A stretch of 64,000 nucleotides of DNA from Vespula vulgaris. Its lineage: Eukaryota; Arthropoda; Insecta; Hymenoptera; Vespidae. The translations under genes and the position numbers were made by a program. The notes below the pieces were generated by a model. The model was not told the DNA's origin. It worked only from the letters and a program-made list of their open reading frames with translations, and did no database searches. The stretch covers positions 3,105,774 through 3,169,773 of the forward strand of contig NC_066593.1 in assembly GCF_905475345.1 (NCBI RefSeq). Reading direction: 5' to 3'. Shown piece by piece: positions 36,227-49,955 of this stretch (the first letter of the stretch is position 1; each line of letters opens with the position of its first letter).

Positions 36227-39200
36227 GTAAGTAGACATATCCCGAAGAGTTTCCTTCTCTTTAAAAATCGTTTCTCGATGCCTCCTCGATATACATATAT
36301 CTGTATATCGTATATCTACACACACACACATATATATATATACATACATATAGCTTTCTATGTATATATATGTATATCTATGTGTGTATATATATATACG
36401 TAGGAATAATTTTAAGATGTCGATGCATCTTTCTTGCGACTTCGAGATATCACGAGAAGAAAAATCGAAGGAAACGGATGGAGAGTTAGAACGGATCGTT
36501 TTCTCGCATAACGAAAAGACGAGAGGATTATCGATGCCCTGAGATATATAAGATCGGTAAAGAAGAAGAAGAAGAAGAAAAAGAAGAAAAAGAACAAGAT
36601 GAAGAAAAGAGAAGAAAAAAAAAGGAAAAGAAAAAGAAAAGAGATGGAAAAGAATTGGTTCAAGGATGTTACGGGTTATAGATGGCTCGATTCTCTCGTT
36701 AAAAATGTTGGCCATCCTTTCGAGCTAGTCGAGTACCTATCTCTTACAAAAAAGATCCCTTTCCCCTTTTCTTTCTTACCCTTTCGATACGTGAAAGGAC
36801 AAAAGCGATAAAAATAGAAAAGATAGATATAGATCTAAGGAATTGATCTATATAATAGACTTTTTGACGAGATCTTTTATGTATCTTTTACGTATATCGA
36901 AAAAAAAAAAGAAAGAAAGAAAAAACGTCCAACGATATTTTTTTTTTCTTTTTTTCTTTTCTCTCTCTCTCTCTCTCTTTTTTCTTTATTCTTTTTTCTC
37001 CACTCCCCTCCCCCTTCCCCTCGCGAAAGTTTCTCGTCGATCGCGAGAATCAATTATAAAAATTATAAGAGGATTTCCGTAAGATCCACGAATATAATCC
37101 AATTATCGTTGAAACGTCGGCGAGAACAATGGTATACCCGGAGGATCCCATAACAAGTTCATAGATTTCTTTTTTTTTTTTCGAAGACCATTTTCTTTTT
37201 CCTTCCTCAGCCTCTCCTACCCCCCACCTCACTCCACCCCACCCCTCCGTTTCCTCGTTGCTTCCTCGTTTCGTCTCTTTTCTTCTCCTTTCTTTTATCT
37301 TGTCTTTTCTTTTCTCTTTCGCCGTCCCGTCGTGCTTTTCCTCGAGTGTTCTCCAAATTTCAAGGATGGAAGGACAGGATGGAAATAACGATGCTCTCGA
37401 AAGGGAAGAAAAGAGAAGAAAAGAAAAGAAAGGAGAAGAGTGTTCTTACGAGTGACGAGAGAGAAAGAAATAGGGAAAGACAAAAATCACATTTATTGCC
37501 ATAGAGTACTATACGTTCTCTCTTTTTCTTTATATATATATATGTGTGTGTGTGTGTAAAGAATGAAGCGACACGAAAAATAAAACAAGGGTGATGTAAT
37601 TTGAACAATAAAAGAAAAATAAAATAAACTAAGCAAATAATAATGATAACAAGATCAACAATAACAACAGCAGTAATAATATAATAATAGAAGAGGGCAT
37701 AAAGAACATTAAAGAAATATTTACAAAGATACAAAGATATAAGCGGAATAGAGAAAGAGAGACAGAAGAAAAAAAAGAGAAAAAGAGAGAGAGAGAGAGA
37801 AATATATAAACAGAAAAGTTAAGAGCAAAAGTAAATTCTTTAATTCTATGACTCACCTTTTGTTCCAGACGGAAGGACCCACAGTTGAAAATTATTTTTG
37901 ATGATACGAACGAGCTTTCCTTCCTTCTCTCTCTCTCTTTCTTTCTTTTTCTCACTCTGAACTTTCTTTAATTGATCTCGGAAGTAGTTTAGAAGAGGGA
38001 AGAGAATAGAAAGGTACGAGAGTTAATGCGAACTGCTTATCGAGCCGAGGAAATCTTCTAGAAGCACAAACACGGTCATTTACCTCTCAGTTCGTTGGCT
38101 AAGCTCGAAAGATCCCTCTTTCTCTCTCTATCTCTCAATGACGAAGTAGACCTTTAATTTTACCATTGTAAGTTTCACTGGTTACATAGCGACTCTTCTC
38201 TCCCTTTCTCTTTCTCTTTCTCTATCTATATATCTATCTATCTATCTACCTATCTATTTATCTCTCTTTCTCTCTCTCTCTATCTATTTATCTATCTTTC
38301 ATTCTGACGAGAGGAAACGGTCTCGAAAGATAGATATCTTCGAGAGTTATGAAGTGAAAACGAACGGTACTCACGACGAGAGCGTTCAAACAAGACTACC
38401 ACCGTTCGTTGTTTAAGACAAAAGTATAGACACTCTGTCGGCGAGGAGAGATAGTTCCATTCTCGTTTGATAACAATCAAAATGATAAAAGGTCGAATTA
38501 ACTGGGGGAAAACCAAAGTATGTATACATACATACGCATACATACCATTGTTATAGGTATGTTTCTTATTTATTCGAGGTTAAACGTAAACTATTACGTC
38601 GAATATTTACGGTTGGAAAGTTTCGACCGTAAAGTTCGTTATACATATATCTCGAATTCTCTTTCGAGACTTTCGAGAACGAATTGTAAATCTATTCTTC
38701 GTTTGGTACTGTAAAATGTCGGAGATAAGGGCATGAGAATTATGAGAGAGAGAAAGAGAGAGAGAGGGGTAGAATTGTAAGGGGGAAAAATGAGAAAGAA
38801 AGGGTTAACGAGTAGATAAATAGATAAAAAGAGAGAGAGAGAGAGAGGGGTGGTATACGACGGCAATATATCCAAAGATGGATACATTCTCGAGGAAAGT
38901 TGCTCGATTAGAGTTGTCTCGAGAAAGACAGAGAGAGAAAGAGAAAAAGAGAAAGAGAGAGAGAGAGAGAGAGAAGTACCGAGAGATAACGACGATCGAC
39001 GCCAAACACGAGGAAAGTCGTAATGGAATGGTCTTTAGCCTTTCGCTACTAGAAAATGTTGGTGAAGTTTGTCGTAAAGAGTGGGAGGGGTATCTATCTA
39101 CTCTTATACCCAAACACAAGTGTGTAGGCAGCAGCTTGTTCTCTAGCTTTTGAAAAGTTTCTCTCAGCTGTCTTTCGTGGAAGACGAAAGCTAGAGAGTC

Positions 39201-39444
39201 CTTTCTTCTTATCGACCTATGTAATAGCTGAAAGCTCGACTTTCCGAAAATTTTCCCCCGTTCGGTAAATTCGATATTATATTCTCAGTGGGATAAGCTA
39301 GCAACTATAATAACGAGTTCTCTCATCTTCGTTCCTTCGGTCCCAGAGGACAAGCGTTTCTCGAAAAAGGACTGAAAGCTTCTAACTCGTTCGAGTTGGA
39401 TTAATTGGCTTAATTAAAAAGTTCTGGCCCTGGCTTTGCACGTC

Positions 39445-39498
<54 letters not shown>

Positions 39499-39520
39499 GT
39501 AGGTAGGTAGATAGATAGAC

Positions 39521-39551
<31 letters not shown>

Positions 39552-39556
39552 AAGAG
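39445..39556. repeat. (GATA)n-(GA)n composite
   Basis: Over fifteen GATA units with a short GGTA interruption, ending in (GA)n. Confidence 0.94.
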
Positions 39557-40082
39557 TACGTTCCCACAAATATCATTAATCCGACGTAAGAGATAATATT
39601 ACGAGAAGTCGCACTAGTCCCTTTTCGCATTTACGATTAGTTTCGTTCCGATAATAAATAATAAACTCCCTTTGCCTCTTTGTTTCTTTCTCTCTCTTTC
39701 TCTATCTATCTATTTATTTCTACCTCTGTATCTCCATCCTTCTCTTCTTTCTTTCTCCTTCTCTCTTTATTATTATCATCATCATCGCAGAATAGAGTTC
39801 TTGAGACTGACTCTCTTTCTCGAAGCGTAAAAATACACTTTACATTCGTCCGAAACTCGAACTGCAAAACTTTGCTTCCGTTGTTAAAACTTTAAAGGTA
39901 GGAAAAGTAATGCGTAAGATAGAAAGAGAGCCGCCGGAGAGAAAGACAGAGAAAGAGATAGAAGGAGTTTTCTCTTCAAGAACGACGCTCTGAGGATTTC
40001 GATGCCATGGAAATCGGACTTAAGGAAATATGACGTCGAGCGTTCCTCTCCTGAAGAAGCAAACGGAACACCGATACCAAGA

Positions 40083-40085
<3 letters not shown>

Positions 40086-40124
<39 letters not shown>
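40086..40124. repeat. (CT)n microsatellite
   Basis: Pure CT alternation of about 39 bp. Confidence 0.94.
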
Positions 40125-40127
<3 letters not shown>

Positions 40128-40456
40128 ATAGACGAACTAGAGAGAAAAGTACTCATCCTTTCCTTACGCTTTTTTATACTACCTTTCTCACCTTATTGGA
40201 CTTTTAAACGAGCGAGTTTAGAAAAGCCACTCTTGTCTCGAAGTATTGCATTCATTATTTCGACCTTTTCGTTACATTTCTCTTCTTCTCTTTTTTTCAT
40301 TTCTTTCTTTCCTTCCTTCCTTTCCTTTTTTTTTTTTTTAATTGTACTGTAGTAAAACGCTACTCCGATTATCGTTAGCTCCCAATTTCAATCGTCAAAG
40401 AGGCATCGTGAAACGAAAAAAGAGAGGGTGATATCTTTCATTCCTCTTTTTTTTTT

Positions 40457-40504
40457 TATTCATTCATTCATTCATTTATTTATTTATTTATTTATTTATT
40501 TATT
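40457..40504. repeat. (TTCA)n/(TTTA)n array at an acceptor
   Basis: Four TTCA units followed by about eight TTTA units end 26 bp before the AG at 40529-40530, so they lie in the likely branch-point zone. Confidence 0.9.
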
Positions 40505-40530
40505 CAACAAAAAAAAATCACTCGTTTCAG

Positions 40531-40689
40531 CTTTCGGCCATCGTCGATGGAATTTATGCGGAACACGGACACACCGCAGGATCGTTCACACGTCTAGCGA
40601 GCGATCGACTTCTAGTCGGTGGTGGTGCTGATGCGAGATCTTTGCAAGGTGCCAAAGGGATCAACAACTTTGTCGGCTGTCTAAGAAAG
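40531..40689 (+). CDS. Nrx-1: Neurexin-1 exon: LNS2, C-terminal strands
   Basis: This 159-nt exon (53 codons, phase 0 to 0) encodes LSAIVDGIYAEHGHTAGSF, TRLASDRLLVGGGADARSL, QGAKGINNFVGCLRK. The L-L-V-G-G motif and the closing N-F-V-G-C-L-R-K are hallmarks of the last third of a LamG domain. The cysteine of VGC is expected to pair with the FHC cysteine of the next exon. The acceptor is tcgtttcag at 40530 and the donor is GTTAGT at 40690. Upstream it can join either the microexon or, in phase, exon 25704-25864 directly. Confidence 0.95.
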
Positions 40690-41687
40690 GTTAGTTTCCT
40701 CGAGAATTCGACGACATCGACGACATAGTTGCTATTTCGAAACTTTATCGTCAAGAGAGATCCTACCTTCGATTCGAAAATTCGAATGTCCGTCAGTTTT
40801 CAACGAAGTTTACAAATATATGGTTATTAAAATCGATCGATCGATTTGTTTTGATAAATTATCCGTCTTCGTATGTCTAAGAGAATTAGAATCTAAAAGA
40901 ATCTCCGATATCTTTTTTATCTATTAAAACAAGTTGATAGTTAATGGACGATCTGGATTAGAAATGACAATTAGAATTGACAATGAAAAATTAAAATAAA
41001 AAATCAGTTTAATTTTTTTATTTATAATTTAATCGGATTCGAACAGAATCTTCGTGAAAAGATATTCGTTGGCATGTGAAAAAAAAAAGAAAAAAAGAAA
41101 AAATCTTTATCGATTTTTTTTTTACAATTTCAATATTTTAATAATCCTTTGACGCAAAAAGCTCGATGATATAAGGAATATTATTAAAAATGAAAATGGT
41201 TAAGATTTATTGCTAGCTCCTTTCGATATCCGATGAATCGTATATAGCGCAAAGGTTTTCAGACGATTCGATTATTATAGAGAGGACAAATAAACGATCG
41301 TAGAGCAAACGCACGGGGCTGATTTTATCGACGGAACAATCTCGTGGACCGCTGTCGGGCTTTTCTATCAAATTTACAGCGTCGATTTTGACGTAATTCA
41401 ATACGGTAGAATAATTAATCGAATATTAGCGGGAACGAGATGAATGTAATACGTCGATCGTTCAAATGTGACAATTTCCTCGCAAATCAAATTTATAAAT
41501 GTATAGTATAAAGTGTTCTATAAATTTCGTCAAAAAATATTTTAATTACATCTGATTTACATATCTTTCGAAACGTATGTACTTAAAACGTTGCCAATAA
41601 TTTTGAAAAATTTTTTCTATTTATAATACACGCTGTCACAATATAATTTGTTTATTACTATAACGTTTTACGTTCACATTCGTAAAA

Positions 41688-41692
<5 letters not shown>

Positions 41693-41738
<46 letters not shown>
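41693..41738. repeat. (AT)n microsatellite
   Basis: About 45 bp of pure alternation. Confidence 0.94.
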
Positions 41739-41744
<6 letters not shown>

Positions 41745-42097
41745 AATTGCTATTTAATCGCAAGTTATGATAAATGATTAACGAAGTATCGTTTTAATTT
41801 GAATCGATTTCAATTAGAAATCTATATGCTTGACGCTCTATTGTATGAATCGCACAGATCGAACTTTTTTTCCTAAGCAAAAAAATGTCGCGTAACTCGT
41901 TTGGAACAAAACATCGAGGCCACCGTTTCGTGATTCGTATTTCAACACGATTATTCTAACGTTAAATATTTGTCGATCAAACGAATTGACTTTACGTTCA
42001 CACACCGCAACGAATGCAACGAACGGAGGAGTCCTTTGTTAAGCAATTATCGCTTTCCCTTCGCATTGTCATTGTAAATGCTTTGATCGTAATTTAT

Positions 42098-42099
<2 letters not shown>

Positions 42100-42150
<51 letters not shown>
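42100..42150. repeat. (GA)n microsatellite
   Basis: About 25 GA units. Confidence 0.95.
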
Positions 42151-42152
<2 letters not shown>

Positions 42153-42886
42153 AGGAATACACAAAATATAAGAAAGATTTATACTCCAGTACTGTCCATG
42201 TTATCAATTAAATTTTCGTCACTTTTCTTTCTCTTTTATTTATCAATATTCATGCACAAATTAAATCCCTTAAAATTACTTTTTAGTGATAATAAAATTT
42301 TCCAAAAAAAAAAAAAAGAAAAAGAAAAAATACATATACATATACATCAATCAAGTTACTACACAAATATTTACAAATGATATTTATAAATTATTCACTA
42401 TGACTTTAAAAAGATTTAATATATCGTTTAATCTCTCAACAAAGAAAGCAATGTCAATTTTCATTAAATATCTACGATTTCCGTCTTCTTATTTTCCTTT
42501 TGAATTCAAAAATTTGTTCACTTACTTTAAATAATCTGTTATTTACGTCGGCTAGAAATGAACGGTCAATATTCTAGAATATATTTTTCAGTGAATTAGA
42601 GAAAAAATGAGAAAAATAGAAATATGAATATACCGAAAAAGAAAGAAAAAGAAAAGGGAGTCTCAGAAATAATCGATAATTTTAGAGAATCTATCGATTC
42701 TAAATGGATGACATAGTAGATGCTCGGCACAAAAATAAAATAAATTTAAGGGATTAAAAATATCAAAGCGTCCGTACAAGTCTCAGCGACTGCGGTCATT
42801 GCGACGAAATGAAATATTCATGTGCACGACTTACTTGTGAACTTTCATGAAAAGTGTGAGGAAGTCGACACTCCTTCAGTCAATTT

Positions 42887-42917
<31 letters not shown>

Positions 42918-43198
42918 TTTTTTCACTGTCGACCACGTCGATATCGAAAGATCCACAGAAGATTCTTTCGTTGTAAGAAAGTCAGAGAAAAGTAATAAGG
43001 GAATCACAAATGAAGCAATAAACTTGTCTCGCGAACGAGTTACGACGAGGTGGAGCTAGTGCCGGTGGTAAGTAATTTGTAGGGCGTTTCTCATCTGGGT
43101 GATTTAAAAGTATCGCGTGCGAGTGACGCTGCAAAGGAATGAACATTTTTTTTTTTTCGTTTCATTTTGAACATCCTTCGTGTGTGTTCACGAAGAAC

Positions 43199-43247
<49 letters not shown>
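43199..43247. repeat. (GA)n microsatellite
   Basis: About 24 GA units with one interruption. Confidence 0.94.
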
Positions 43248-43250
<3 letters not shown>

Positions 43251-43720
43251 AAGATTTAATGTGGGGGTGAAAAAAAAACTCAGGGCGAACGCCATTCTTT
43301 ATGGAGAATATTTCTTCCCATTTTTTTTTCATCCCCTCCTTCTATTTCTTCCTCGAAGCTTTTTCATTAAATTCTCCTCTCGTTCTTTCTTTCTTTCTTT
43401 TTTTTTTTTTTTAATTGTAAGTTCTTCTTTTTTTTTTTTAATCTTTTTTCTTTCTTCTCTACTTTTTTTCTCTTCTTTTTTTTTTTTTTTTTTTCTTTAG
43501 CCTCGACGTCAAAGAGGGAACGAGGGAGCGAGTTACGAATCGTTCAAACAAAACGATCGAATAAATGCCGAGCATTGTTTACAGATATTGGATATCGGCG
43601 TTGGAGACGTGGAAAATAGGAAAGTGCGAAGGACGTAGGTATAGGGAATAAAGAGTGGGGGTATGGTGCTACTGGCTAAAGCACGAAAAGCGTGTGCTTC
43701 ATCTATATCTACGCACACCC

Positions 43721-43758
43721 GTTTCGTTTCGTTTCGTTTCGTTTCGTTTCGTTTCGTT
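43721..43758. repeat. (GTTTC)n pentanucleotide array
   Basis: More than seven perfect GTTTC units. Confidence 0.94.
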
Positions 43759-44595
43759 CCCGAGTCGTTCAAAACGTACCTAGTACGTACGTACGTACCT
43801 AGGCTACTACCTACATACCTATCTATAGGTATATACCGTTTTCATTTCGCTCAATTCGAATAGCACACGCTGCTACTCTCGTCGGTCCGTATCAAAAAGC
43901 GATTCTCTAGGGAAATTCGAGCTTCCCATCTTTTCTCACTTTTTTTGATTATTTTTTTCTGTTTTTTTCTTGGTTTTTTTTTTTTTTTTTTGAATATCAT
44001 TGACCGTACGTGGTTTTCTAGGTATTAATTGGTACGGTTTCATTATTAAGCACATCCGATTGATCACTCTGGATCATATATGAAAGAATAGAATTTATAT
44101 AATTGTTACATGTTATCACCTATTGTTAATTCGTCGTTTGTTTGTATTTAATCGTCGATTAATCGTAATCGTCGATTTCGAGAATACGGAAATTATTATA
44201 TTACTTTTCTTTCTTTCTACGAACTAATAGAATTCCGACGATATTTTCCGAATGTTTTTTTTTTTTCTTTTTTATCGAATTTGTGCAAAAGTTTCTCTAG
44301 CTAATCGTGTACTTAAAAGAAAATATCCATTACGAATGAACATATTCAACGATACAATGTAACGCATCAAAACGAGTAAAAACTCTCGATCGTTTCAATC
44401 GTAATTTTTAAAGATATCGATATATTTTGCGTTTACAAAAAATTTACAACGTTATATATGAGCAAAGAAGGACATTAATAGCGATCAGATTAACCGATCA
44501 GCCATTTGAAACGTAGATATGAACGTTCAGATATTTGGAGGAAATCGAAACGTCGACAACTGTGTTCATCGATATTTAATAGGTACATACATAGG

Positions 44596-44596
<1 letters not shown>

Positions 44597-44653
<57 letters not shown>
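44597..44653. repeat. (GATA)n microsatellite
   Basis: About fourteen perfect units. Confidence 0.95.
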
Positions 44654-45084
44654 TGTACATAACAAACGTACGTACATACTTTAGTTGCTTTCAAGTTGGC
44701 CCTTTGAAAACTGATTTTTACGATAAGAGCAAGCACAAACGATCGTTACACTCGATAACGACTTTCGAGAGAGAAGACATCGGAGAATAGGATAACGGCC
44801 GTTGAAACGAGAGTACCATCACCAGTTTCGTAACATTATACACTGTCGTAGCAATAAACGCAACAAGATTTATGCAACACAGATAAATCACCTTCTACGT
44901 TATTCTTCTCCTTCTCCTCTTTCTCCTTCTTTTTCTTCTCCTCCTCATCCTCCTCCCCCTCTTCTTCTTCTTCTTCTTCTTCTTGAACACCTTCTGCCAA
45001 CTTTCAAGACTATCAGTCCTTGTCGTCTCGTTTCGTGATCGTCTTTTCACTCTTCCTCTCTCTCTCTCTCTCTCTTTCTGTTTC

Positions 45085-45115
<31 letters not shown>

Positions 45116-45624
45116 CGCTCTCTCTTTCAACGTACGACGTTATCCCAAAATAATTGGACGGTCGATTTATCACCTTCCCTCCGCACTCTCAAGCGTACCC
45201 CGATTAAATTCGTTCCTTATCGTCTGACTCGTTCGAAAAATAATACGGCGAAACGATTTTACTAAGGTACAACGTCTCAGAAAATCATTCTCATTTTTCT
45301 AAACGGACAAACAAACGACACCTTTCGGCAGGATTTCTTTTGTATATACATATATATTTATATGATTCGCTATTATCATCGATCAAGGTTCATCAAATCG
45401 ATTTAAATCAATTAACATTAATTAATGACATTGTTCGTATATTACAGAATAAGAACGAAGAAAAGAAATGAAAAGAAAAAGAAAAATTGGTTGAAAAAAG
45501 TTGAAAAAAGCCGATAGAGTTTCTCTTTCTTTTGTGTTACTGCCGGTCATTGATTATTCCAATATATTCTGAACAAAATGAAATATAACGAGTAAAAAGA
45601 ATTTTCTTCCTTGTCTTCTTACAG

Positions 45625-45777
45625 GTGGAATTTACCGCGGAAAGCGTCAAAATGGAGCTGATAGAAGCGGCCAGAAGTGGTGCAGCGGGTGCCGCAGCCT
45701 GGGGCAAAATGGATTTTCACTGTCGCGAACCAAGAGCCTCAGATCCTATCACTTTCACCACCAGAGATTCTCATCTC
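45625..45777 (+). CDS. Nrx-1: Neurexin-1 exon: end of LNS2 and first strand of LNS3
   Basis: This 153-nt exon (51 codons, phase 0 to 0) encodes VEFTAESVKMELIEAARSG, AAGAAAWGKMDFHCREPRAS, DPITFTTRDSHL. The KVEF-x-A...L-I-x-x-A-R segment and the FHC cysteine close LNS2. DPITFTTRDSHL opens LNS3; it matches the D-P-I/V-T-F-x-T-x-x-S start of neurexin LNS3 domains. The acceptor is ttcttacag at 45624 and the donor is GTGAGT at 45778. A T-rich tract follows the donor. The AAGAAA alanine-rich stretch falls in a loop before the last strand. The next constitutive LNS3 exon, expected to begin with V-L-P-x-W, was not found before the right edge. Confidence 0.94.
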
Positions 45778-45854
45778 GTGAGTATATTATATTTCTTTCT
45801 TATTTGTTTCTTTTCTTTTTTTATTTATTTATGCTAATATCAAAGATACGAACG

Positions 45855-45921
<67 letters not shown>

Positions 45922-46218
45922 GTGATAATGATAATAATCATTGAGACGCACACACGAAGTAAATATATACATATTCCTTTTAAATCGAACGAACAACTTT
46001 TCGCGTAACGTTATATATGTATAACGGCACTTTTTAATATCGTATATGTAAATGTAATTTCATTCAAAAGCTCGTCGATTCGTCAATTACACCTATCATT
46101 TGCATCTCGTTATAATAAACGTTATATATAACGAAAAGGATTTTCACGAAAACCTAATCATTCATCATCTCTCATCATTCTCTTACATAAACATATATAC
46201 ATACAGACGTACGAACGG

Positions 46219-46258
<40 letters not shown>

Positions 46259-47712
46259 ATGTATGTATATATATGTATATATATAAGAACGGTCGATCGA
46301 TCGAATCGAGTCGAGTAAAAAGGAAACTTTATAGGATGCTCTATGTATGGCTTGACATCGATACTTTTTCAATATCGATACGAAATATAAAAAAAATAAT
46401 ATTTCGAAACTAATACTAGTAAGGTATAGTGATAAGAATGATAAATATTTGCAATAGAGGATGGTAAAGTAGAAAGAAGATGGGAGGTAGGAGTTAATCT
46501 TTTAAAATTAAAAAATAACTATCAAATCATCTATGAAATACTATTAATCTCTTCGGTCATATTACGAACGAACGTACGTAAATAAATATATATCCGTGTA
46601 CATATACTTATCGTTAAATTAGAAATATCCTATAACATCTTACGTTCTTCGAATACCATCTGATATCATCCCAATATCGATATTATTACGTTGACGATAA
46701 CATAATACTCTTTAATAATCGATGATAAAGTCAAAACTAGCTATAAACTATATAAAGAGTGAATGAGTATATCTAATATGACGCTAAAATCAACCTGTTC
46801 AATCTCATCTCTCTTTCTCTCTCTCTCCTCCCCCTCCCCCTCTCTCTCTCTCTCTTATGTAACTACGCGTCGTCACCAAGACTTTTACAACTCTCGCTTA
46901 AAGCTCAAAGCCCATACCTCGGAGTTTGCAAGTACGAAGGATACGTTATTCTATCTCTCTTCATCTCTCTCTCCTCTATCTCTATTTCTTTCTTCCTCCT
47001 TTCAAAGCACATTCCTAGTCCTCTCGCATGTAAGCTGCCGTTTACGAGCGTGACCGTTCTTGGATTATGGTCGCCATCGACACAGCTCGTATACGACTCG
47101 GTACGTTAACCGATGATGTCTCTTCTCTTTGCTCCACTCGTCTCTTTCCTTCTATCGCAGCCAACGAAATGGGAACGTCCTTCGTGTTCTCGCATATTCT
47201 ACCTCACCTCACCTCCTTTTATGGGCCGATCTTCCACCGTCATCTTGTAGAGAGAACGTCACAGTGATCTTCTCTCTCTCTCTCTCTGTTTATATCTCCC
47301 TCTCTCTCTCTTTCTCTCTCTCTCACTTTGTTTGTTTCTCTTTCTCGGTAACTGACGCAGCAAAAACATTTCATTTCTTTTAAAACGAAGGACAAAATTT
47401 GTCCGATATGTGTTATCGTTGTTTGACCCTTTTATGATAAACTCATCTCCCTCTTACCTTCTTTTATTTACATACGTTTTTCTTTTTTCTTCTTCTTCTC
47501 TTTTCTTTTTTTTTTATCTGCGATTTCAACGAATACCAGGTTTATCGTCAGTAACATTTCTGTAAGCATGTTTAAGGTTTAAAAGCAACTGAATATTCCC
47601 GGAGGATATGGTGAACTACATACAGGATGTTAGTAAATTATTCCTTCTAGTACGGGAGATCGAAGTAAATCTGTTGTAACTCGGAAACGCGTCTCTCTTC
47701 TTTTCTCATTCG

Positions 47713-47744
<32 letters not shown>

Positions 47745-47874
47745 CTCTTTCTCTGTCTTTCTCACTATATCTTTCTCTCTTTCTCTCTCTCTCTCTCTTT
47801 TTCTCTAAGCGGATGATACGCGTGGCATTTGTTCTTCCTTTCTCTTCTTTCGTTTCACATCGAAACGGATCTAA

Positions 47875-47914
47875 CCGATCCGATCCGATCCGATCCGATC
47901 CAATCCGATCCGGA
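47875..47914. repeat. (GATCC)n pentanucleotide array
   Basis: About seven CGATC units with one CAATC variant. Confidence 0.92.
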
Positions 47915-48490
47915 TTGCGAATACATCGGAAAGAGAGAATGTCTGAAAGAAAATAAGAAAAGTAGATATATTACTTCTCCTCGTTCAAAGTCAACGTAGT
48001 TTCGCGCTCTTATTAGATCTAAATTAAATGATATTACTTATGACAATCGGAGCGAATGAAAAGGGATGATTGATGTTAAAAAAAAAAAAAAAAGAAGAAG
48101 GAACGAAAAAGAAAGAAAGAAAGAAAAAATATTTTTCTTGTCAAAAAATTATTCACGTACACATAGACACAAATTATTCTGGTATTAAAACAGTCTAATA
48201 TTTTTTTTTACATGTACATATGTTATCTTGATTAGATTGATATCTAGATTTTTATTAGACTTGTTTTTTGAATGTTATCGGTCGAAAATGTTTACATCGT
48301 TTTCTTTCTGTTTTTATATCTTCGTCTACTTTAATGAAAAGATCTTTTTACATGCTACTTGAATATATACGTATCGAATAAGGACTCGTAAGGGGTCAGG
48401 ATAACTACTCGCGACGCGTCTTGCACGTTTAACTTCGTTGCCGACTGGACTTTCGTAAAGTTGCCATGAGTAAAGAAAAAAGGAGAGAAA

Positions 48491-48527
<37 letters not shown>

Positions 48528-49151
48528 GAGAGAAAGAGAGAGAGTCTAGAGTCCTAGTACGCGAGCGAGATTCGAAAGAGGATAAAGAGGATAAAAAAGT
48601 CGAAGGAAGCTCGTTAATAGTTGAACTCTTCGAGAGAGACTCGAGTAGGTTCGGGTAGTATCTATTCGATGTGACGTAAATCATCAAATTTACGAGTAGA
48701 AAGAAAAAGGAAAAACGAGAGAAAGAAAGAGAGAGAGGGAAAGAGAGAGAGAGAGAGAGAGAAAATAATACAAAATAAATTCATTGAAATATACCTTGCG
48801 AAATGGAGAACACAATTATAACAAAAAAAAAAAGATAAAAAAATAAAAAAACAAGGGAGAAAAGAAATAAAAAAGAGAAGAAGAAAAAAAGTACATGCAA
48901 TAAGTAGAAAGGAAAAGTAGAATGATACAGTGCGATGAAAAAACAATAAAGAGAAAGCAGAGAGAGAGAGAGAGAGAGAGAGAAATGATAAAGGGGGAAA
49001 AAGAGAATAACAATGAAGGAAAAAAAGGAAAAGAGAAAGGAGAAAAATCGATATAAATGGCGGAAGAGAAGCGGACGTAATTCACGAACGAAACGAGGCG
49101 CGACGTTTTGCAGCTACGTGACGAGGATGTTAAAGCTCGTCCTTCTCTCTT

Positions 49152-49186
<35 letters not shown>

Positions 49187-49413
49187 CTTCCTTTTTCATT
49201 CTCTCTCTCTCTTTCTCTCTGTCTCTCTTATTCTCTCGAGTTGAGTCGGCCGTCTATCATAGAACATTTTCGAAAAGTCCTCTTTCCTGCCTCCTTCTCC
49301 TCGTCAACGTAGCGGAAGACGAGATACGAGAAGAAACGTTCATAAGACGAAGGAAGAGATGAGCTGTCGCGTAATTTTCCTTTAACTATGTCCGTGACCT
49401 CGAGTAACTTCAT

Positions 49414-49416
<3 letters not shown>

Positions 49417-49468
<52 letters not shown>
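49417..49468. repeat. (GA)n microsatellite
   Basis: About 25 GA units with one interruption near the 3' end. Confidence 0.94.
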
Positions 49469-49471
<3 letters not shown>

Positions 49472-49881
49472 ATCGTCGAGATAGAAAGTTTTCGAGAGGA
49501 TCGCTATACGACGATCGCATCATTTAGAAACCATCTACTTTTCTTTTTTCTTTTCTTTTCCCCTTTTTTTTTCTTTGCTTCTATTTTCCCCTTTTTATTT
49601 TTTTATTTTTTCTATCTTTCTCTTTCGATATTTTCTCGAATCCCTTTTCCTTCAAACCATCTCCCTTCCACCTCTACCTTTCCGTCCTTCTTCCCTTCCC
49701 TTCTTTTCTCTTCATCTTTTTGCTTTTCTCACTTTTACGATCACTCAAGCGGTATTTTTATTCGAACGTGAAACCTCTTGTGAAAATAGGTGAATTCGAG
49801 CAACGTTCGTAATTATCGCTTTGTTATTCTCTCGGATCGAGTGCAGAGCTTCGATTACATTCAAGAAAGAGATAGATAGAT

Positions 49882-49939
<58 letters not shown>

Positions 49940-49955
49940 GAAGGAAGGAAGGAAG
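49882..49955. repeat. (GAAA)n/(GGAA)n array
   Basis: About fourteen GAAA units followed by four GGAA units, a one-step transition in repeat unit. Confidence 0.94.

Larger units (their letters stand above)
36227..40530 (+). other. Nrx-1: Nrx-1 intron downstream of the microexon
   Basis: This 4.3 kb intron has no supported gene. It contains purine-rich DNA at 36560-36655, pyrimidine runs at 36935-37030 and 37195-37335, GATA/CT arrays at 38210-38300, purine runs at 38740-38980, a long (GATA)n at 39445-39556, (CT)n at 40086-40124, and a (TTCA)n/(TTTA)n array that ends about 26 bp before the next acceptor. Confidence 0.75.
40690..45624 (+). other. Nrx-1: Nrx-1 intron between LNS2 exons
   Basis: This 4.9 kb intron is very AT-rich. 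It contains (AT)n at 41693-41738, (GA)n at 42100-42150 and 43199-43247, T-rich runs at 43380-43500 and 43935-43992, a GTTTC pentamer array at 43721-43758, a TACGTACG palindromic patch at 43776-43806, (GATA)n at 44597-44653, and pyrimidine and GATA runs at 44905-44985 and 45055-45118. No gene is supported. Confidence 0.75.

Noticed and set aside
39445..39556. Regular tandem array checked as CRISPR or satellite
   Set aside because: Unit length is 4 bp with no spacers, so it is an ordinary GATA microsatellite in a eukaryotic intron.
42847..43070. Open frame ending near a GTAAGT donor-like site at 43068
   Set aside because: The frame reaches a stop before the donor, and the start region is CT-repeat. 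No neurexin similarity.
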